Notes: generated by a model from the letters alone, not told the origin. DNA of 64,000 nt from Candidatus Saccharimonadota bacterium (GCA_015655045.1 JAATFU010000003.1:1-64000); one strand, 5' to 3'; positions 11,634-18,614 are shown, counted from the stretch's first letter. Program-made: numbers and translations.

Positions 11634-12537
11634 GGTGCGTGACTTGCATGTGCAAATTATTGTGAGTATCGGTGTTGCCACCGAGTTTCCGTCAAAAAAC
11701 GATCTCGATGAATGTTGAATTGTTAAGGTGTTTGTATCTTTACTGTTTGGCTTTGTGTTTGTGTGTGTAAAAGCTTGTCTTTACACTAGCATAAGCATGA
11801 CCCGTCGGTCAATGCATCAATAAGGTTAATTCGATGTAATTATAACTTTTTACTTTGTAGTTCTTATTTTAACAGTTCTAAATATTACGTATAGATATAG
11901 TCACAACGTTGTAAAAAAGTAAAATTAAAAATATTAATTCAGAATAATGTCCCCTCGTTCAAGTGCTTTGCGCACCAATTTGGCATATGAAGGGCCCAAC
12001 TGACTTGCAAGCAAGTAATCCCCTCTTGCTCGCCTAATTAGTTTGACTCTTTACTATTCGAATCCTGTATTTGTTTATTGCGAACACCAACTAAAGTATT
12101 TCGGGGAATGACTCATTGCCTAGCCAAACTTCATATGTTTGTTTTTACTCAACATGCGCTATACAGCGTAACCTAGTCTCACAAACCTAAAAGACATTTG
12201 AATACACAGCCTAGTGATATACTCCAGGCTCTCCTGTGACGATCTGCGACATTTGACCACACACAGTGTGCTGCGAATTTTTCCACTAGCCTATTCATTT
12301 ATCCCGCGGCCTAATACAATAAAAATCAATGAAATAACTAGCGACTTGTTTGGTTTTACGGCGACAGTTTTCGTACGTTATTAAATAGTATTGACTGCCT
12401 TAAGTTGTCCATTGTTAGTAACCTACACAAGAGCGGAGGTTAGTTAGGCTATTGGAGGGTTTTTATTGTCTAACAGATGACTTTAGGTCGGTTATCCACA
12501 CGTGGTATTTTTTACGCAAAGATTTTCATAATTATCA
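11634..12537. other. AT-rich stretch without a recognisable intact gene
   Basis: No open frame of 60 codons exists on either strand across this stretch, unlike the rest of the window. It contains several short hairpins (TTGCA-TG-TGCAA near 11646; GTGTAAA-N8-TTTACAC near 11767; ACTTGC-AA-GCAAGT near 12002). It also has one perfect DnaA-box sequence TTATCCACA at 12492-12500 and a 38-codon protein-like fragment at 11934-12050. It may be a decayed gene, a large RNA, or both. Confidence 0.4.
11934..12050 (-). pseudogene. Protein-like C-terminal fragment, possible gene remnant
   Basis: On the minus strand this 38-codon open stretch reads VKLIRRARGDYLLASQLG and continues into SYAKLVRKALERGDIILN before TAA. 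The composition and alternating helical pattern look like a real protein C-terminus rather than noise. There is no start codon of standard type at its head, and two stop codons (TAG, TAA) sit directly upstream in frame. If real, it is the tail of a gene broken by frameshift or truncation. Confidence 0.25.
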
Positions 12538-12566
12538 TTGACACAAGCGCTTTGGCATCATATTAT
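12538..12566 (+). promoter_or_regulatory. Consensus promoter of a small RNA candidate
   Basis: A perfect TTGACA (12538-12543), a 17-nt spacer and TATTAT (12561-12566) make one of the best promoters in the window. No ORF follows before the terminator at 12635-12671, which argues for a short non-coding transcript. Confidence 0.7.
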
Positions 12567-12569
12567 AGG

Positions 12570-12671
12570 GGTAGCTCCTGAATAAAAAACTTATACAGAA
12601 GCCAAAAATAAACAGCTATCAAAAACTCCACATCAAAACAACCGTTCCTCGCAGGCGGTTGTTTTATTTTT
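12570..12671 (+). ncRNA. Candidate small RNA of about 100 nt
   Basis: The stretch begins a few nucleotides after a consensus promoter and ends in an intrinsic terminator. The 5' part GGGGTAGCT can pair with AGCTAT plus CTCC downstream, giving a long irregular hairpin with an A-rich interior. There is no ATG-initiated frame. It does not show the conserved SRP RNA or 6S signatures I know. It lies upstream of, and convergent with, tmRNA. The identity is unknown. Confidence 0.5.
12635..12671 (+). terminator. Intrinsic terminator of the small RNA candidate
   Basis: The 10-bp stem AAAACAACCG (12635-12644) pairs with CGGTTGTTTT (12656-12665), with an 11-nt loop and a following T-rich tract (ATTTTTC). 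The T-tract is on the plus strand, so it serves the upstream plus-strand transcript. Confidence 0.8.
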
Positions 12672-12719
12672 CTTCTATTTACTTGTCTGCCCTACCTATT
12701 GTTGCCTATCTAGCGTTAA

Positions 12720-12767
12720 CCAAAACGAAAATATCCCAACTCACTGGTTGGGATATTTTCGTTTTGG
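12720..12767 (-). terminator. tmRNA terminator, perfect 21-bp hairpin
   Basis: Arms 12720-12740 and 12747-12767 are perfectly complementary over 21 bp around a 6-nt loop (TCACTG). The minus-strand arm begins with the CCA end of tmRNA itself. On the minus strand the descending arm contains TTTTCGTTTT, so this is likely the ssrA terminator or 3' processing hairpin. Confidence 0.75.
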
Positions 12768-13173
12768 TGGAGCTGCGGGGAATCGCACCCCGGTCCGAAA
12801 GGTAACAAATTATTTGTCTACAAGTTTAGTCTACCTAGCTGCTTAATGACATTCAGAACTAAAGGGAAACGAAAATATCCTTCATGTCACGCAATAAAGT
12901 GTCCTGATTTGTTGTTGCTGCCCCACAAATCAGTAAGTAACATCGTATATAACACCCTCCTGTCGTATGTTACCTAGACAAAAAGATGGCATTAGGGATT
13001 AACCTAAGCTGTTACTGAAGAAACCTGAAGCTTGAATGGACTAAAGTCCACTTGGGCAAAGATATTCTTAAGTGATGCAAGTTTGTTTGCAATTAAATTA
13101 TGTAGGTTACGCCTACGGTCGACTTGCAAAATAATTTATTAAAATCCTTCCGTCGAAAGCTAAAGTCAGCCCC
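12765..13173 (-). ncRNA. ssrA: Transfer-messenger RNA (tmRNA)
   Basis: The 5' end GGGGCTGACTTTAGC and the 3' end GCAGCTCCACCA form the tRNA-like acceptor stem (GGGGCUG with CAGCUCC, one G-U), and CCA is encoded. A T-arm with CGGGG/CCCCG stem precedes it. Length is 409 nt. tmRNA rescues stalled ribosomes together with SmpB. The likely resume codon is GCA in TTAATT-GCA-AAC, and the frame then runs 28 codons to TAG (starts ANKLASLKN, ends LQVSSVTA), though the tag frame is not certain. The hairpin TGGAC-TTTA-GTCCA fits helix P5. Transcription is minus, with a 21-bp hairpin at the 3' end. Confidence 0.93.
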
Positions 13174-13187
13174 AACGTAACTCTTTT

Positions 13188-13193
13188 ATTGTA
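13188..13193 (-). promoter_or_regulatory. ssrA promoter (extended -10)
   Basis: On the minus strand TGTTACAAT provides an extended -10 (TGn plus TACAAT) about 15 nt before the mature tmRNA 5' end. The -35 is weak. From here to 13471 I see no gene or clear element. Confidence 0.5.
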
Positions 13194-13471
13194 ACATATT
13201 TTTCACTCCCTTACTAGATAGCTGTGGCAACGTGGTTATTTATCGGTCGATATTATCTATCACACAGCCTACCGCTTTAACGTAGCTGCAATTTACTCCC
13301 TTGTCTCATTGACCAGGTGTCTACCAACAAACCTAGACTTCCTGCGGTTTGAATGAAAATATTGATGATATATATACAACAAATAATTATAGCTACTCTT
13401 GATGATACTTTTTTCATTTTGTTAATTACTGGGGTGGACGTTGTGATAAAAGCTTCGATATATTAAATTTT

Positions 13472-13624
13472 ATGCGTTATTCTCGTAACACAGTCACTCA
13501 CTTCAACGTACCTCTCGCTAAACTGCTCGGACTTACTGGAGTCTATATAACCGATACTTTTATATCACTTATGAATGAAGGTGCGTCTTTTGAGGAGCTT
13601 CCTAGGCTCACGTTCATTTCATGA
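13472..13624 (+). CDS. Hypothetical 50-residue protein, probably leaderless
   Basis: The frame opens with ATG at 13472 and ends with TGA, encoding MRYSRNTVTHFNVPLAKLLG and continuing to a PRLTFIS C-terminus. There is no ribosome binding site. Instead TATATT (13459-13464) lies 7 nt before the ATG and TGGACG (13435-13440) 18 nt further up, the same spacing as other probable leaderless genes in this window (22196, 28546). Composition is protein-like. I do not recognise the family. It lies just upstream of the infC promoter, on the same strand. Confidence 0.4.
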   Translation: MRYSRNTVTHFNVPLAKLLGLTGVYITDTFISLMNEGASFEELPRLTFIS

Positions 13625-13661
13625 GACATTCTGATGATATTCGGAGCGGGATAATAAACCC

Positions 13662-13690
13662 TTGATATCCTCGGTGGTATCTGGTAGAAT
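13662..13690 (+). promoter_or_regulatory. infC-rpmI-rplT promoter
   Basis: TTGATA (13662-13667), a 17-nt spacer and TAGAAT (13685-13690) precede infC. The predicted leader is only about 45 nt, with no room for a large L20-binding leader. Confidence 0.7.
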
Positions 13691-13742
13691 AGCATACGAG
13701 TAAATGCTCAAATGTTTGCAGACTCTTGGAAGGAGATCCACG

Positions 13743-14249
13743 ATCAATACAACCATACGAATCAACGAAGCGATTCGCGCCGAACAACTACGTGTCATAG
13801 GGCCGACTGGTGAACAATTAGGTATCATGAGCCGCGCTGAAGCACTGAAAGTCGCCGAAGAAGCCGGAGTTGATCTGATCGAGATCTCACCGAATGCTGA
13901 ACCACCCGTGGTGAAAGTTGTGGACTGGGGTAAATACCAGTACCAAAAGATGAAAGAGCTCCAGAAGAACCGCAAGAATGCTAAGGTTGTTGAACTAAAG
14001 CAAATGCGTTTGGGACTCAAGATTGGCGCTAATGACCTAGAGATAAAATTACGCAAGATTCGTAGTTTTCTCGCAGATGGTCATAAGGTCAAAATCCTAG
14101 TTGTCTTCCGCGGACGAGAAATGGCTCACCAAGAACTTGGCTATGCAATGATCAACCGTATCGCTGATCAACTTGCCGAGGATGCAATCCTAGAGCAGAA
14201 GCCTCAGATGGCTGGTCGCAATCTGAGCATAGTAATAAGGAGTAAATAA
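13743..14249 (+). CDS. infC: Translation initiation factor IF-3, ATC start codon
   Basis: IF-3 binds the 30S subunit and checks start codon-anticodon pairing. The protein has the N-domain (INTTIRINEAIR, VIGPTGEQLGIMS) and the C-domain (QMRLGLKIGANDLEIKLRKI, VVFRGREMAHQELG). An upstream in-frame ATG exists at 13704, but the ribosome binding site GGAAGGAGAT (13728-13736) lies downstream of it and sits 7 nt before ATC at 13743, where the family normally begins. I therefore assign the rare ATC start, giving 168 residues. A non-standard start is known to let IF-3 limit its own synthesis. The TAA stop overlaps the rpmI ATG by one base. Confidence 0.93.
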   Translation: MNTTIRINEAIRAEQLRVIGPTGEQLGIMSRAEALKVAEEAGVDLIEISPNAEPPVVKVVDWGKYQYQKMKELQKNRKNAKVVELKQMRLGLKIGANDLEIKLRKIRSFLADGHKVKILVVFRGREMAHQELGYAMINRIADQLAEDAILEQKPQMAGRNLSIVIRSK

Positions 14250-14443
14250 TGCCAAAGATAAAGACCCACAAAGGAACTGCGAAACGCATTAAGATTACCA
14301 GCACAGGTAAGCTAACGCGTCGTCGTGCATTTGGGGCTCACTTACTTTCTAAAAAAAGTAAGAGCCGCAAGCGAAATATTAACACCACTGCATTCGTTAC
14401 GGGTGCAATGGCTAAAAACGTTAAACGAGCGTTAGGAATTTAG
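14249..14443 (+). CDS. rpmI: 50S ribosomal protein L35
   Basis: The 64-residue basic protein starts [20 protein letters not shown] and shows the family's KRR-rich middle and KxVKRALGI-like end. It overlaps the infC stop by one base and is 2 nt from rplT, the classic infC-rpmI-rplT operon, so the three are translated as a coupled set. Length is typical. Confidence 0.96.
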   Translation: MPKIKTHKGTAKRIKITSTGKLTRRRAFGAHLLSKKSKSRKRNINTTAFVTGAMAKNVKRALGI

Positions 14444-14445
14444 TT

Positions 14446-14790
14446 ATGCGAGTTAAAAGAGGTGTCACAGCACGTGCTAAGCACAAAAAGATCTTAAAAT
14501 TAGCTAAGGGTATGCAACACAACCGCACCCGTTCATATCGCCTAGCAAAACAAGCTGTCGTAAAGGCACTGCAATATGCCTATCGCGATCGCCGCAATAA
14601 GAAAAGAGACCTTCGCGGCCTTTGGATTACCCGAATCAATGCCGCTGCACGTGAGCTTGGCACGACCTACGCAAAGCTAATTGCTGGCCTCAAAGCAGCA
14701 AATATCGAACTTGATCGCAAGGTGCTGTCTGAACTTGCCGTAAGCGAGCCAAAAGCGTTTGCCGAAATTGTTAAAACTGCACAACAATAA
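14446..14790 (+). CDS. rplT: 50S ribosomal protein L20
   Basis: This 114-residue primary rRNA-binding protein is needed early in 50S assembly. It has the family signature [22 protein letters not shown] at the start, then [33 protein letters not shown]. It is the last gene of infC-rpmI-rplT and is followed by a bidirectional terminator shared with rnpB. Confidence 0.97.
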   Translation: MRVKRGVTARAKHKKILKLAKGMQHNRTRSYRLAKQAVVKALQYAYRDRRNKKRDLRGLWITRINAAARELGTTYAKLIAGLKAANIELDRKVLSELAVSEPKAFAEIVKTAQQ

Positions 14791-14814
14791 AACCACTCAC
14801 CGTGTGTAATATCT

Positions 14815-14845
14815 AAAAAATCGCTTCATAATGAAGCGATTTTTT
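14815..14845. terminator. Bidirectional terminator between rplT and rnpB
   Basis: AAAAAATCGCTTCAT pairs with ATGAAGCGATTTTTT around a minimal loop. The A-tract and T-tract on either side let it end both the plus-strand rplT transcript and the minus-strand RNase P RNA. Confidence 0.9.
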
Positions 14846-14846
14846 A

Positions 14847-15180
14847 GTGACAGTTCATCGGTAAGCCGGGTTCTGTCGTGGGTGATCATCTATCTAGTCA
14901 AGTAGTTGCCTACTTGATCAAGCGGGTATCGATCTGCGGACGGGCCGCCCTTAATGCAAATCTCCTTGCAGCTGACAGGGTTTACCTTCACGCCACGTCA
15001 CCGTGGAATGCTGTGAGCTCTTACCTCACTCGTTTCATCTTTGCCTTTTTCAAGGTAGTTTCGTTTCTGTGGCACTTTCCCTAGGGTCGCCCCCGGTCGC
15101 CGTTAGCGACTGTCATTGCCCTACACTGCCCGGACTTTCCTCTTATGTAAACATAAGCGATCACCTGACAAACTGTCAGG
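14847..15180 (-). ncRNA. rnpB: RNase P RNA, bacterial type A
   Basis: On the minus strand the conserved 5' block GAGGAAAGTCCGGGC and 3' block AACCCGGCTTACCGATGAACTG are present. Terminal segments CTGACAGTT and AACTGTCAG pair as helix P1. The central GGTGACGTGGCGTGAAGGTAAACCC region and GAAACTACC fit the catalytic core. It is the ribozyme that matures tRNA 5' ends. A TGCTATACT extended -10 (complement of 15185-15190) lies 5-6 nt upstream of the 5' end, inside the space before the Nudix-RNase H gene end. Confidence 0.93.
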
Positions 15181-15196
15181 TCTTAGTATAGCAAAC

Positions 15197-16078
15197 CTAT
15201 AGGATCTTCGCTTGATGTTTATCAAGGATACTATTTACCATTGCATCTGCCAACTGATTCTCTTCACGCGGCACGTGCACAAAGGAGACTTTATCAAACT
15301 TTTCAATCAAACCTCGAATACGCTCATTGATTGGCCAAAGCTCTCGGTTTTTAATTTTATAAACACCCCTCATTTGATTCACGACCAAGAGACTATCAAC
15401 CCTGAATTCAACACTCCGGGCCCCTAGTTCTAATGCTTGCTCAAGTCCAATACGCACGCCCTGATATTCCGCCTGGTTATTTGTCGTAATGCCAAGATAT
15501 AAACCACCTTTGTCGATAAGTTCATCCTTATGATTGAATATTACATACCCCGCCGATGAAGGCCCCGGGTTACCGCGCGACCCCCCATCTGAGTAAATAG
15601 TCACGTGAGTGATATCTGTTGTATTAACAGCAGCAGTATTAGAAACTTCGTGTTCAGGACTATCTGTTGAGGTAGGCTGAGGACTTCCCTCAAGTACCAT
15701 TCGTGAGCTATCGCGTAAATTTAGTTGTTGTAAAGAGTGCATCGATTGCCATATGTACGAATTGTAGTGTTGTCCTATTTTAATAGGCTGATCAGCGCGC
15801 TGAAGCGAGATATCATACACTAAGATAATGTTTTGAGCATTGCCCTCTTCGACATTCGTGGTAGCTATTGCATCCACTAGCTCAACTGACCGCACATCTA
15901 GACCTGCTTCAGTATAGAGATGTCGTCGCACGGCATCATCGGGTTGTTCGTTTGTTTCAACCCGGCCACCAGGCAACTCATATACGCCAACTAAATCAGG
16001 ACGTCCCTGACTTCGACGTAACAATAAGACCTTGTCGCCCTTGCGGATAATACCCTGGACAATAACCCGTTGTTTCAT
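15197..16078 (-). CDS. Fused Nudix-like and RNase HI domain protein
   Basis: This 293-residue protein joins two enzymes. Residues 1-115 are a Nudix fold with box GRVETNEQPDDAVRRHLYTEAG. Two of the conserved acidic positions of the GX5EX7REUXEEXGU box are replaced (REU by RHL, EE by TE), so pyrophosphatase activity may be weak or lost. Residues about 155-285 are an RNase HI domain with all four acidic residues in context: YSDGGSRGNPGP, NNQAEYQG, FRVDSLLVVNQM and ENQLADAMVN. It probably cleaves RNA in RNA-DNA hybrids. A separate rnh gene is not in the window. A small RNA candidate lies upstream in the same direction. Confidence 0.85.
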   Translation of the reverse strand: MKQRVIVQGIIRKGDKVLLLRRSQGRPDLVGVYELPGGRVETNEQPDDAVRRHLYTEAGLDVRSVELVDAIATTNVEEGNAQNIILVYDISLQRADQPIKIGQHYNSYIWQSMHSLQQLNLRDSSRMVLEGSPQPTSTDSPEHEVSNTAAVNTTDITHVTIYSDGGSRGNPGPSSAGYVIFNHKDELIDKGGLYLGITTNNQAEYQGVRIGLEQALELGARSVEFRVDSLLVVNQMRGVYKIKNRELWPINERIRGLIEKFDKVSFVHVPREENQLADAMVNSILDKHQAKIL

Positions 16079-16164
16079 ATAATCTTATACCGCTTCCTGT
16101 CATAGTGTCACATACTTCTTTTGCTACTAGTTTAACATTAGCAAATTAGATTAACGAGCTAGAT

Positions 16165-16323
16165 AACAAAAAAGTCCCAAAAGGACGGTTGGTGTTTGAT
16201 ATTCCCCGCTTTGTAGAGCAAAGGTGGATTCCCGCAGAATGTCCCCACGGGAACAAACTATCTTGGGATTCCTATCAATATGATGTTAGGAAAATCATAT
16301 ACACCTAGGTACCTTCTGGGACT
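16165..16323 (-). ncRNA. Candidate structured small RNA of about 158 nt (6S-like rod)
   Basis: On the minus strand a TATAAT (complement of 16329-16334) lies a few bases before AGTCCCAGAAGG. The 3' end CCTTTTGGGACTTTTTT pairs back to it over 11 bp and ends in a T-tract. Inside, GGTGT pairs with ACACC, GTTTG with CAAAC and TTCCCG with CGGGGAA, giving a rod with bulges. Own promoter, closing stem, length and rod shape fit a 6S-type RNA, but I see no diagnostic sequence. It lies between the M50 protease and Nudix-RNase H genes, all minus. Confidence 0.5.
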
Positions 16324-16344
16324 CTTCTATTATACCATCGCTCA

Positions 16345-16983
16345 TTAGACGAGGCCAAATATGTAGGCGAAAATACGAATAAAGAATGCTAGCATAACAG
16401 ATAGGTAACTTCCGAGGATAGAACTCCCTAATAGAACAATCGCTAGGATAACCAAAAAACCGTATCGTTCCAGTTGCTCCATACCACGACGTACAAAATC
16501 TGGGGCGAGAGCATATAATACGCGCGAGCCATCGAGGGGTGGGATAGGAATTATATTAAACACAAAAAAGCCCAGGTTGACCGTCACGGCTACGCTCGTG
16601 AGTTCTTGTCCAATTCCTGTAGCTGGCGTGCCCAGTAGCACCCATACGCCGAAGCCTACAAAGGCAATCAATAAATTCGTTAAGGGACCAGCGATTGCAA
16701 TAAGGGCCGCCCCCCATTCACCCCACCGAACATTATGGGGATTAAAGGGTACCGGTTTCGCGCCCCCAAAGATAGGCAGTCCTGCAATAGCCAGTAGAAT
16801 CGGTAGAATAAGACTAAGGAAAGGATCAATATGCTTAAGAGGGTTAAGAGATAGGCGACCCTGTAAACGTGCCGTGTCGTCGCCTAACCAATAGCCCACA
16901 TATGCATGCATCGCCTCATGAAAGGTCATCGATAAGAGAATAACCACTAAGACAATTGCCAAATATAAGAAATCAATATTCAT
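16345..16983 (-). CDS. Site-2 protease family (M50) membrane metalloprotease
   Basis: The 212-residue protein has four to six membrane helices and the zinc-protease motif HEAMH at about residues 22-26. The second metal-ligand motif PPLDGSRVLYAL follows at about 142-153. It resembles the short bacterial S2P group without a PDZ domain, which cleaves substrates within the membrane. The substrate is unknown. The start has AGGAGAT shortly before ATG. A separate promoter-driven small RNA lies downstream. Confidence 0.88.
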   Translation of the reverse strand: MNIDFLYLAIVLVVILLSMTFHEAMHAYVGYWLGDDTARLQGRLSLNPLKHIDPFLSLILPILLAIAGLPIFGGAKPVPFNPHNVRWGEWGAALIAIAGPLTNLLIAFVGFGVWVLLGTPATGIGQELTSVAVTVNLGFFVFNIIPIPPLDGSRVLYALAPDFVRRGMEQLERYGFLVILAIVLLGSSILGSYLSVMLAFFIRIFAYIFGLV

Positions 16984-17033
16984 TATCTCCTATTATATCA
17001 GCTGTGTCGCATTTATATTGTACCTCTGTCTTA

Positions 17034-17062
17034 TTGACGTAAAGTGTAAAAAACGCTATACT
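17034..17062 (+). promoter_or_regulatory. rpmB promoter
   Basis: TTGACG (17034-17039), a 17-nt spacer and TATACT (17057-17062) precede rpmB with a leader of about 29 nt. Confidence 0.75.
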
Positions 17063-17097
17063 GACAAAGATTGTTAAAAATAAGTGAAAGAACCATT

Positions 17098-17292
17098 ATG
17101 GCAGCACGATGTGAACTAACTGGAAAAGGCAAACAATTCGGCAACAATGTGAGCTTTTCGTTGCGTCGCACAAACCGCGTTTTTAAGCCTAACCTTCAGA
17201 AAAAGACCTTTGAATTCGAAGGCCAGAAAGTAACGATGATCCTGAGTACTCAGGCAATTCGAACTCTCAAGAAAAAAGGTATCTTAGCCTAG
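17098..17292 (+). CDS. rpmB: 50S ribosomal protein L28
   Basis: The 64-residue protein begins [20 protein letters not shown], the family's typical start. I place the start at 17098 rather than the in-frame upstream codon at 17071 because L28 proteins are 60-65 residues and begin this way. The single Cys in RCELTGK is the position often found as a CxxC zinc site in other lineages, and the partner Cys is absent. It is a single-gene unit with its own promoter and terminator. Confidence 0.94.
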   Translation: MAARCELTGKGKQFGNNVSFSLRRTNRVFKPNLQKKTFEFEGQKVTMILSTQAIRTLKKKGILA

Positions 17293-17308
17293 ATTATCTT
17301 GAGTTCTT

Positions 17309-17348
17309 AATATAAAACACCTCTTAGGACTAAGAGGTGTTTTATATT
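17309..17348. terminator. Bidirectional terminator between rpmB and the MBL-fold gene
   Basis: An 18-bp inverted repeat (AATATAAAACACCTCTTA with TAAGAGGTGTTTTATATT, loop GGAC) lies between the convergent genes and has A/T tracts on both sides. Confidence 0.85.
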
Positions 17349-17362
17349 AAAATGGATACTGT

Positions 17363-17998
17363 TTAACTTCGGGTCAACTCAACAATTGTCAATGTTGCTG
17401 GAATCGAGGTTGGCGCTTTTACCTTATACTTTGCTGTCGTTTCGACTGGCGCACCCAATTCCTTCACAAAAGTCTCAAGAGTATCTTGCGGTACTTCATA
17501 TGTTAACGCCGTATCGGCATAGTGCGTTGGAATAACTACCTTTGGATCAATTTGACGCGTCAGATTTGCTGCTCCTGTTGCGTCAAGTGTATAGCCGCTT
17601 CCGCCAACTGGAATAACAAGGATATCAATCAGTCCGAGGGCTTCAAGCTGTTCGTCGCTTAGCTTCTCATAGATATTGCCAAGAACGGCAATCCTTATAT
17701 CACCCACCTCGATTCGGTACATAGTCGAGAGCAGCTCAGTTGAGGCTGTATCTAAATGGCGCTGAGCCGGGATACCAATGATACCAAAGCCCGCTACACC
17801 ATATTCTCCAGGCCCCTCGATAAGTAACTTAGCATCCTGTCCATTGGTAGCGAAACGAGCCTCTGTGGCAATCTCAACAGCATCTTTAATGACAATATCC
17901 TTCAAACCAACTATCGAAAGTTTTGGATCAAACACTAGTGTATCCTTCTTTGTGGTTAGGATAACTGTATTGCCACCTTTATATTCAATATCAAACAT
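17363..17998 (-). CDS. Metallo-beta-lactamase fold protein lacking the HxHxDH motif
   Basis: This 211-residue protein resembles the YycJ/UPF0173-like Zn-dependent hydrolase group found in CPR genomes (IEYKGGNTVILTTKK, GPGEYGVAGFGI, IDILVIPVGGSGYTLDA, KVVIPTHYAD). The canonical HxHxDH zinc motif is not present and only the late PTHY histidine remains, so catalysis is doubtful. It ends at the terminator shared with rpmB and lies 13 nt downstream of the winged-helix gene, so the two are probably co-transcribed. Function is unknown. Confidence 0.7.
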   Translation of the reverse strand: MFDIEYKGGNTVILTTKKDTLVFDPKLSIVGLKDIVIKDAVEIATEARFATNGQDAKLLIEGPGEYGVAGFGIIGIPAQRHLDTASTELLSTMYRIEVGDIRIAVLGNIYEKLSDEQLEALGLIDILVIPVGGSGYTLDATGAANLTRQIDPKVVIPTHYADTALTYEVPQDTLETFVKELGAPVETTAKYKVKAPTSIPATLTIVELTRS

Positions 17999-18011
17999 CT
18001 TTTATCTCCTT

Positions 18012-18614
18012 TTATTTGCTCAGTACGGTATCTGCGTCAATGACGATTGTATATTTACCGTTGAGAATCTCTGTAATAAATCTATCTCGAATACTTAAGC
18101 GGTAGTAGAACTCGTCATAAGATAGCACACTATAATTAATCTCGCGCCCTTCACCTTTTTCAATTACCTTAATCGCTGCCTTTACTTTTGCAGCTAGTGG
18201 ATTCCCCACGAGGAGGATATCGACGCTGCTATTAGAGCCTCTTACTAGTACTCCCGAGAACAAGGCAACTCGTAGTCCACTAATACTCCGTATGGCGGCA
18301 CTATAATCATCTGCAGCGACACTTGCCGCAGTAATCGGAGTGACTACTTCATTCGTGAGCTTATCACCAAAGATGGCTCGTAATGGAATATAGTAATCAT
18401 ATCGTTGATTAACTTGGTAATATAATTTGTTATCTGCACTATCACTGGTAATTACGCCAATTTCAAGCATATTCGATAACTCGCGGCGAACGGAGTTGAT
18501 CTGTTCATCAATCTTGCGGGTTATCTCGCGAACATAAAAAGATTGACCTGGATTGTTCAGGAAAAGATGCAAGAGTTTTACTCGCGTCTTTGAGCCAAAT
18601 AGTGCGTCAATCAT
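18012..18614 (-). CDS. Winged-helix regulator fused to a nucleotidyltransferase-like domain
   Basis: The first 75 residues of this 200-residue protein form a winged helix (GSKTRVKLLHLFLNNPGQSFYVREITRKI, then RRELSNMLEIGVI). The rest resembles a degenerate nucleotidyltransferase fold (GLRVALFSGVLVRGSNSSVDILLVG) in which the usual GS..DxD triad is incomplete, so activity is unlikely. Proteins of this build are frequent in Patescibacteria and are presumed transcription regulators. It precedes the MBL-fold gene by 13 nt. Confidence 0.7.
   Translation of the reverse strand: MIDALFGSKTRVKLLHLFLNNPGQSFYVREITRKIDEQINSVRRELSNMLEIGVITSDSADNKLYYQVNQRYDYYIPLRAIFGDKLTNEVVTPITAASVAADDYSAAIRSISGLRVALFSGVLVRGSNSSVDILLVGNPLAAKVKAAIKVIEKGEGREINYSVLSYDEFYYRLSIRDRFITEILNGKYTIVIDADTVLSK

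Noticed and set aside
12492-12500. Perfect DnaA box in the gene-poor interval, as a sign of oriC
   Set aside because: Only one perfect box was found there, with no cluster, no dnaA or dnaN nearby, and single boxes also occur elsewhere (56774-56782).
13619-14056. 145-codon minus-strand frame antisense to infC
   Set aside because: It is a mirror of the highly conserved infC coding sequence and has a low-quality, Ser/Arg-rich composition.
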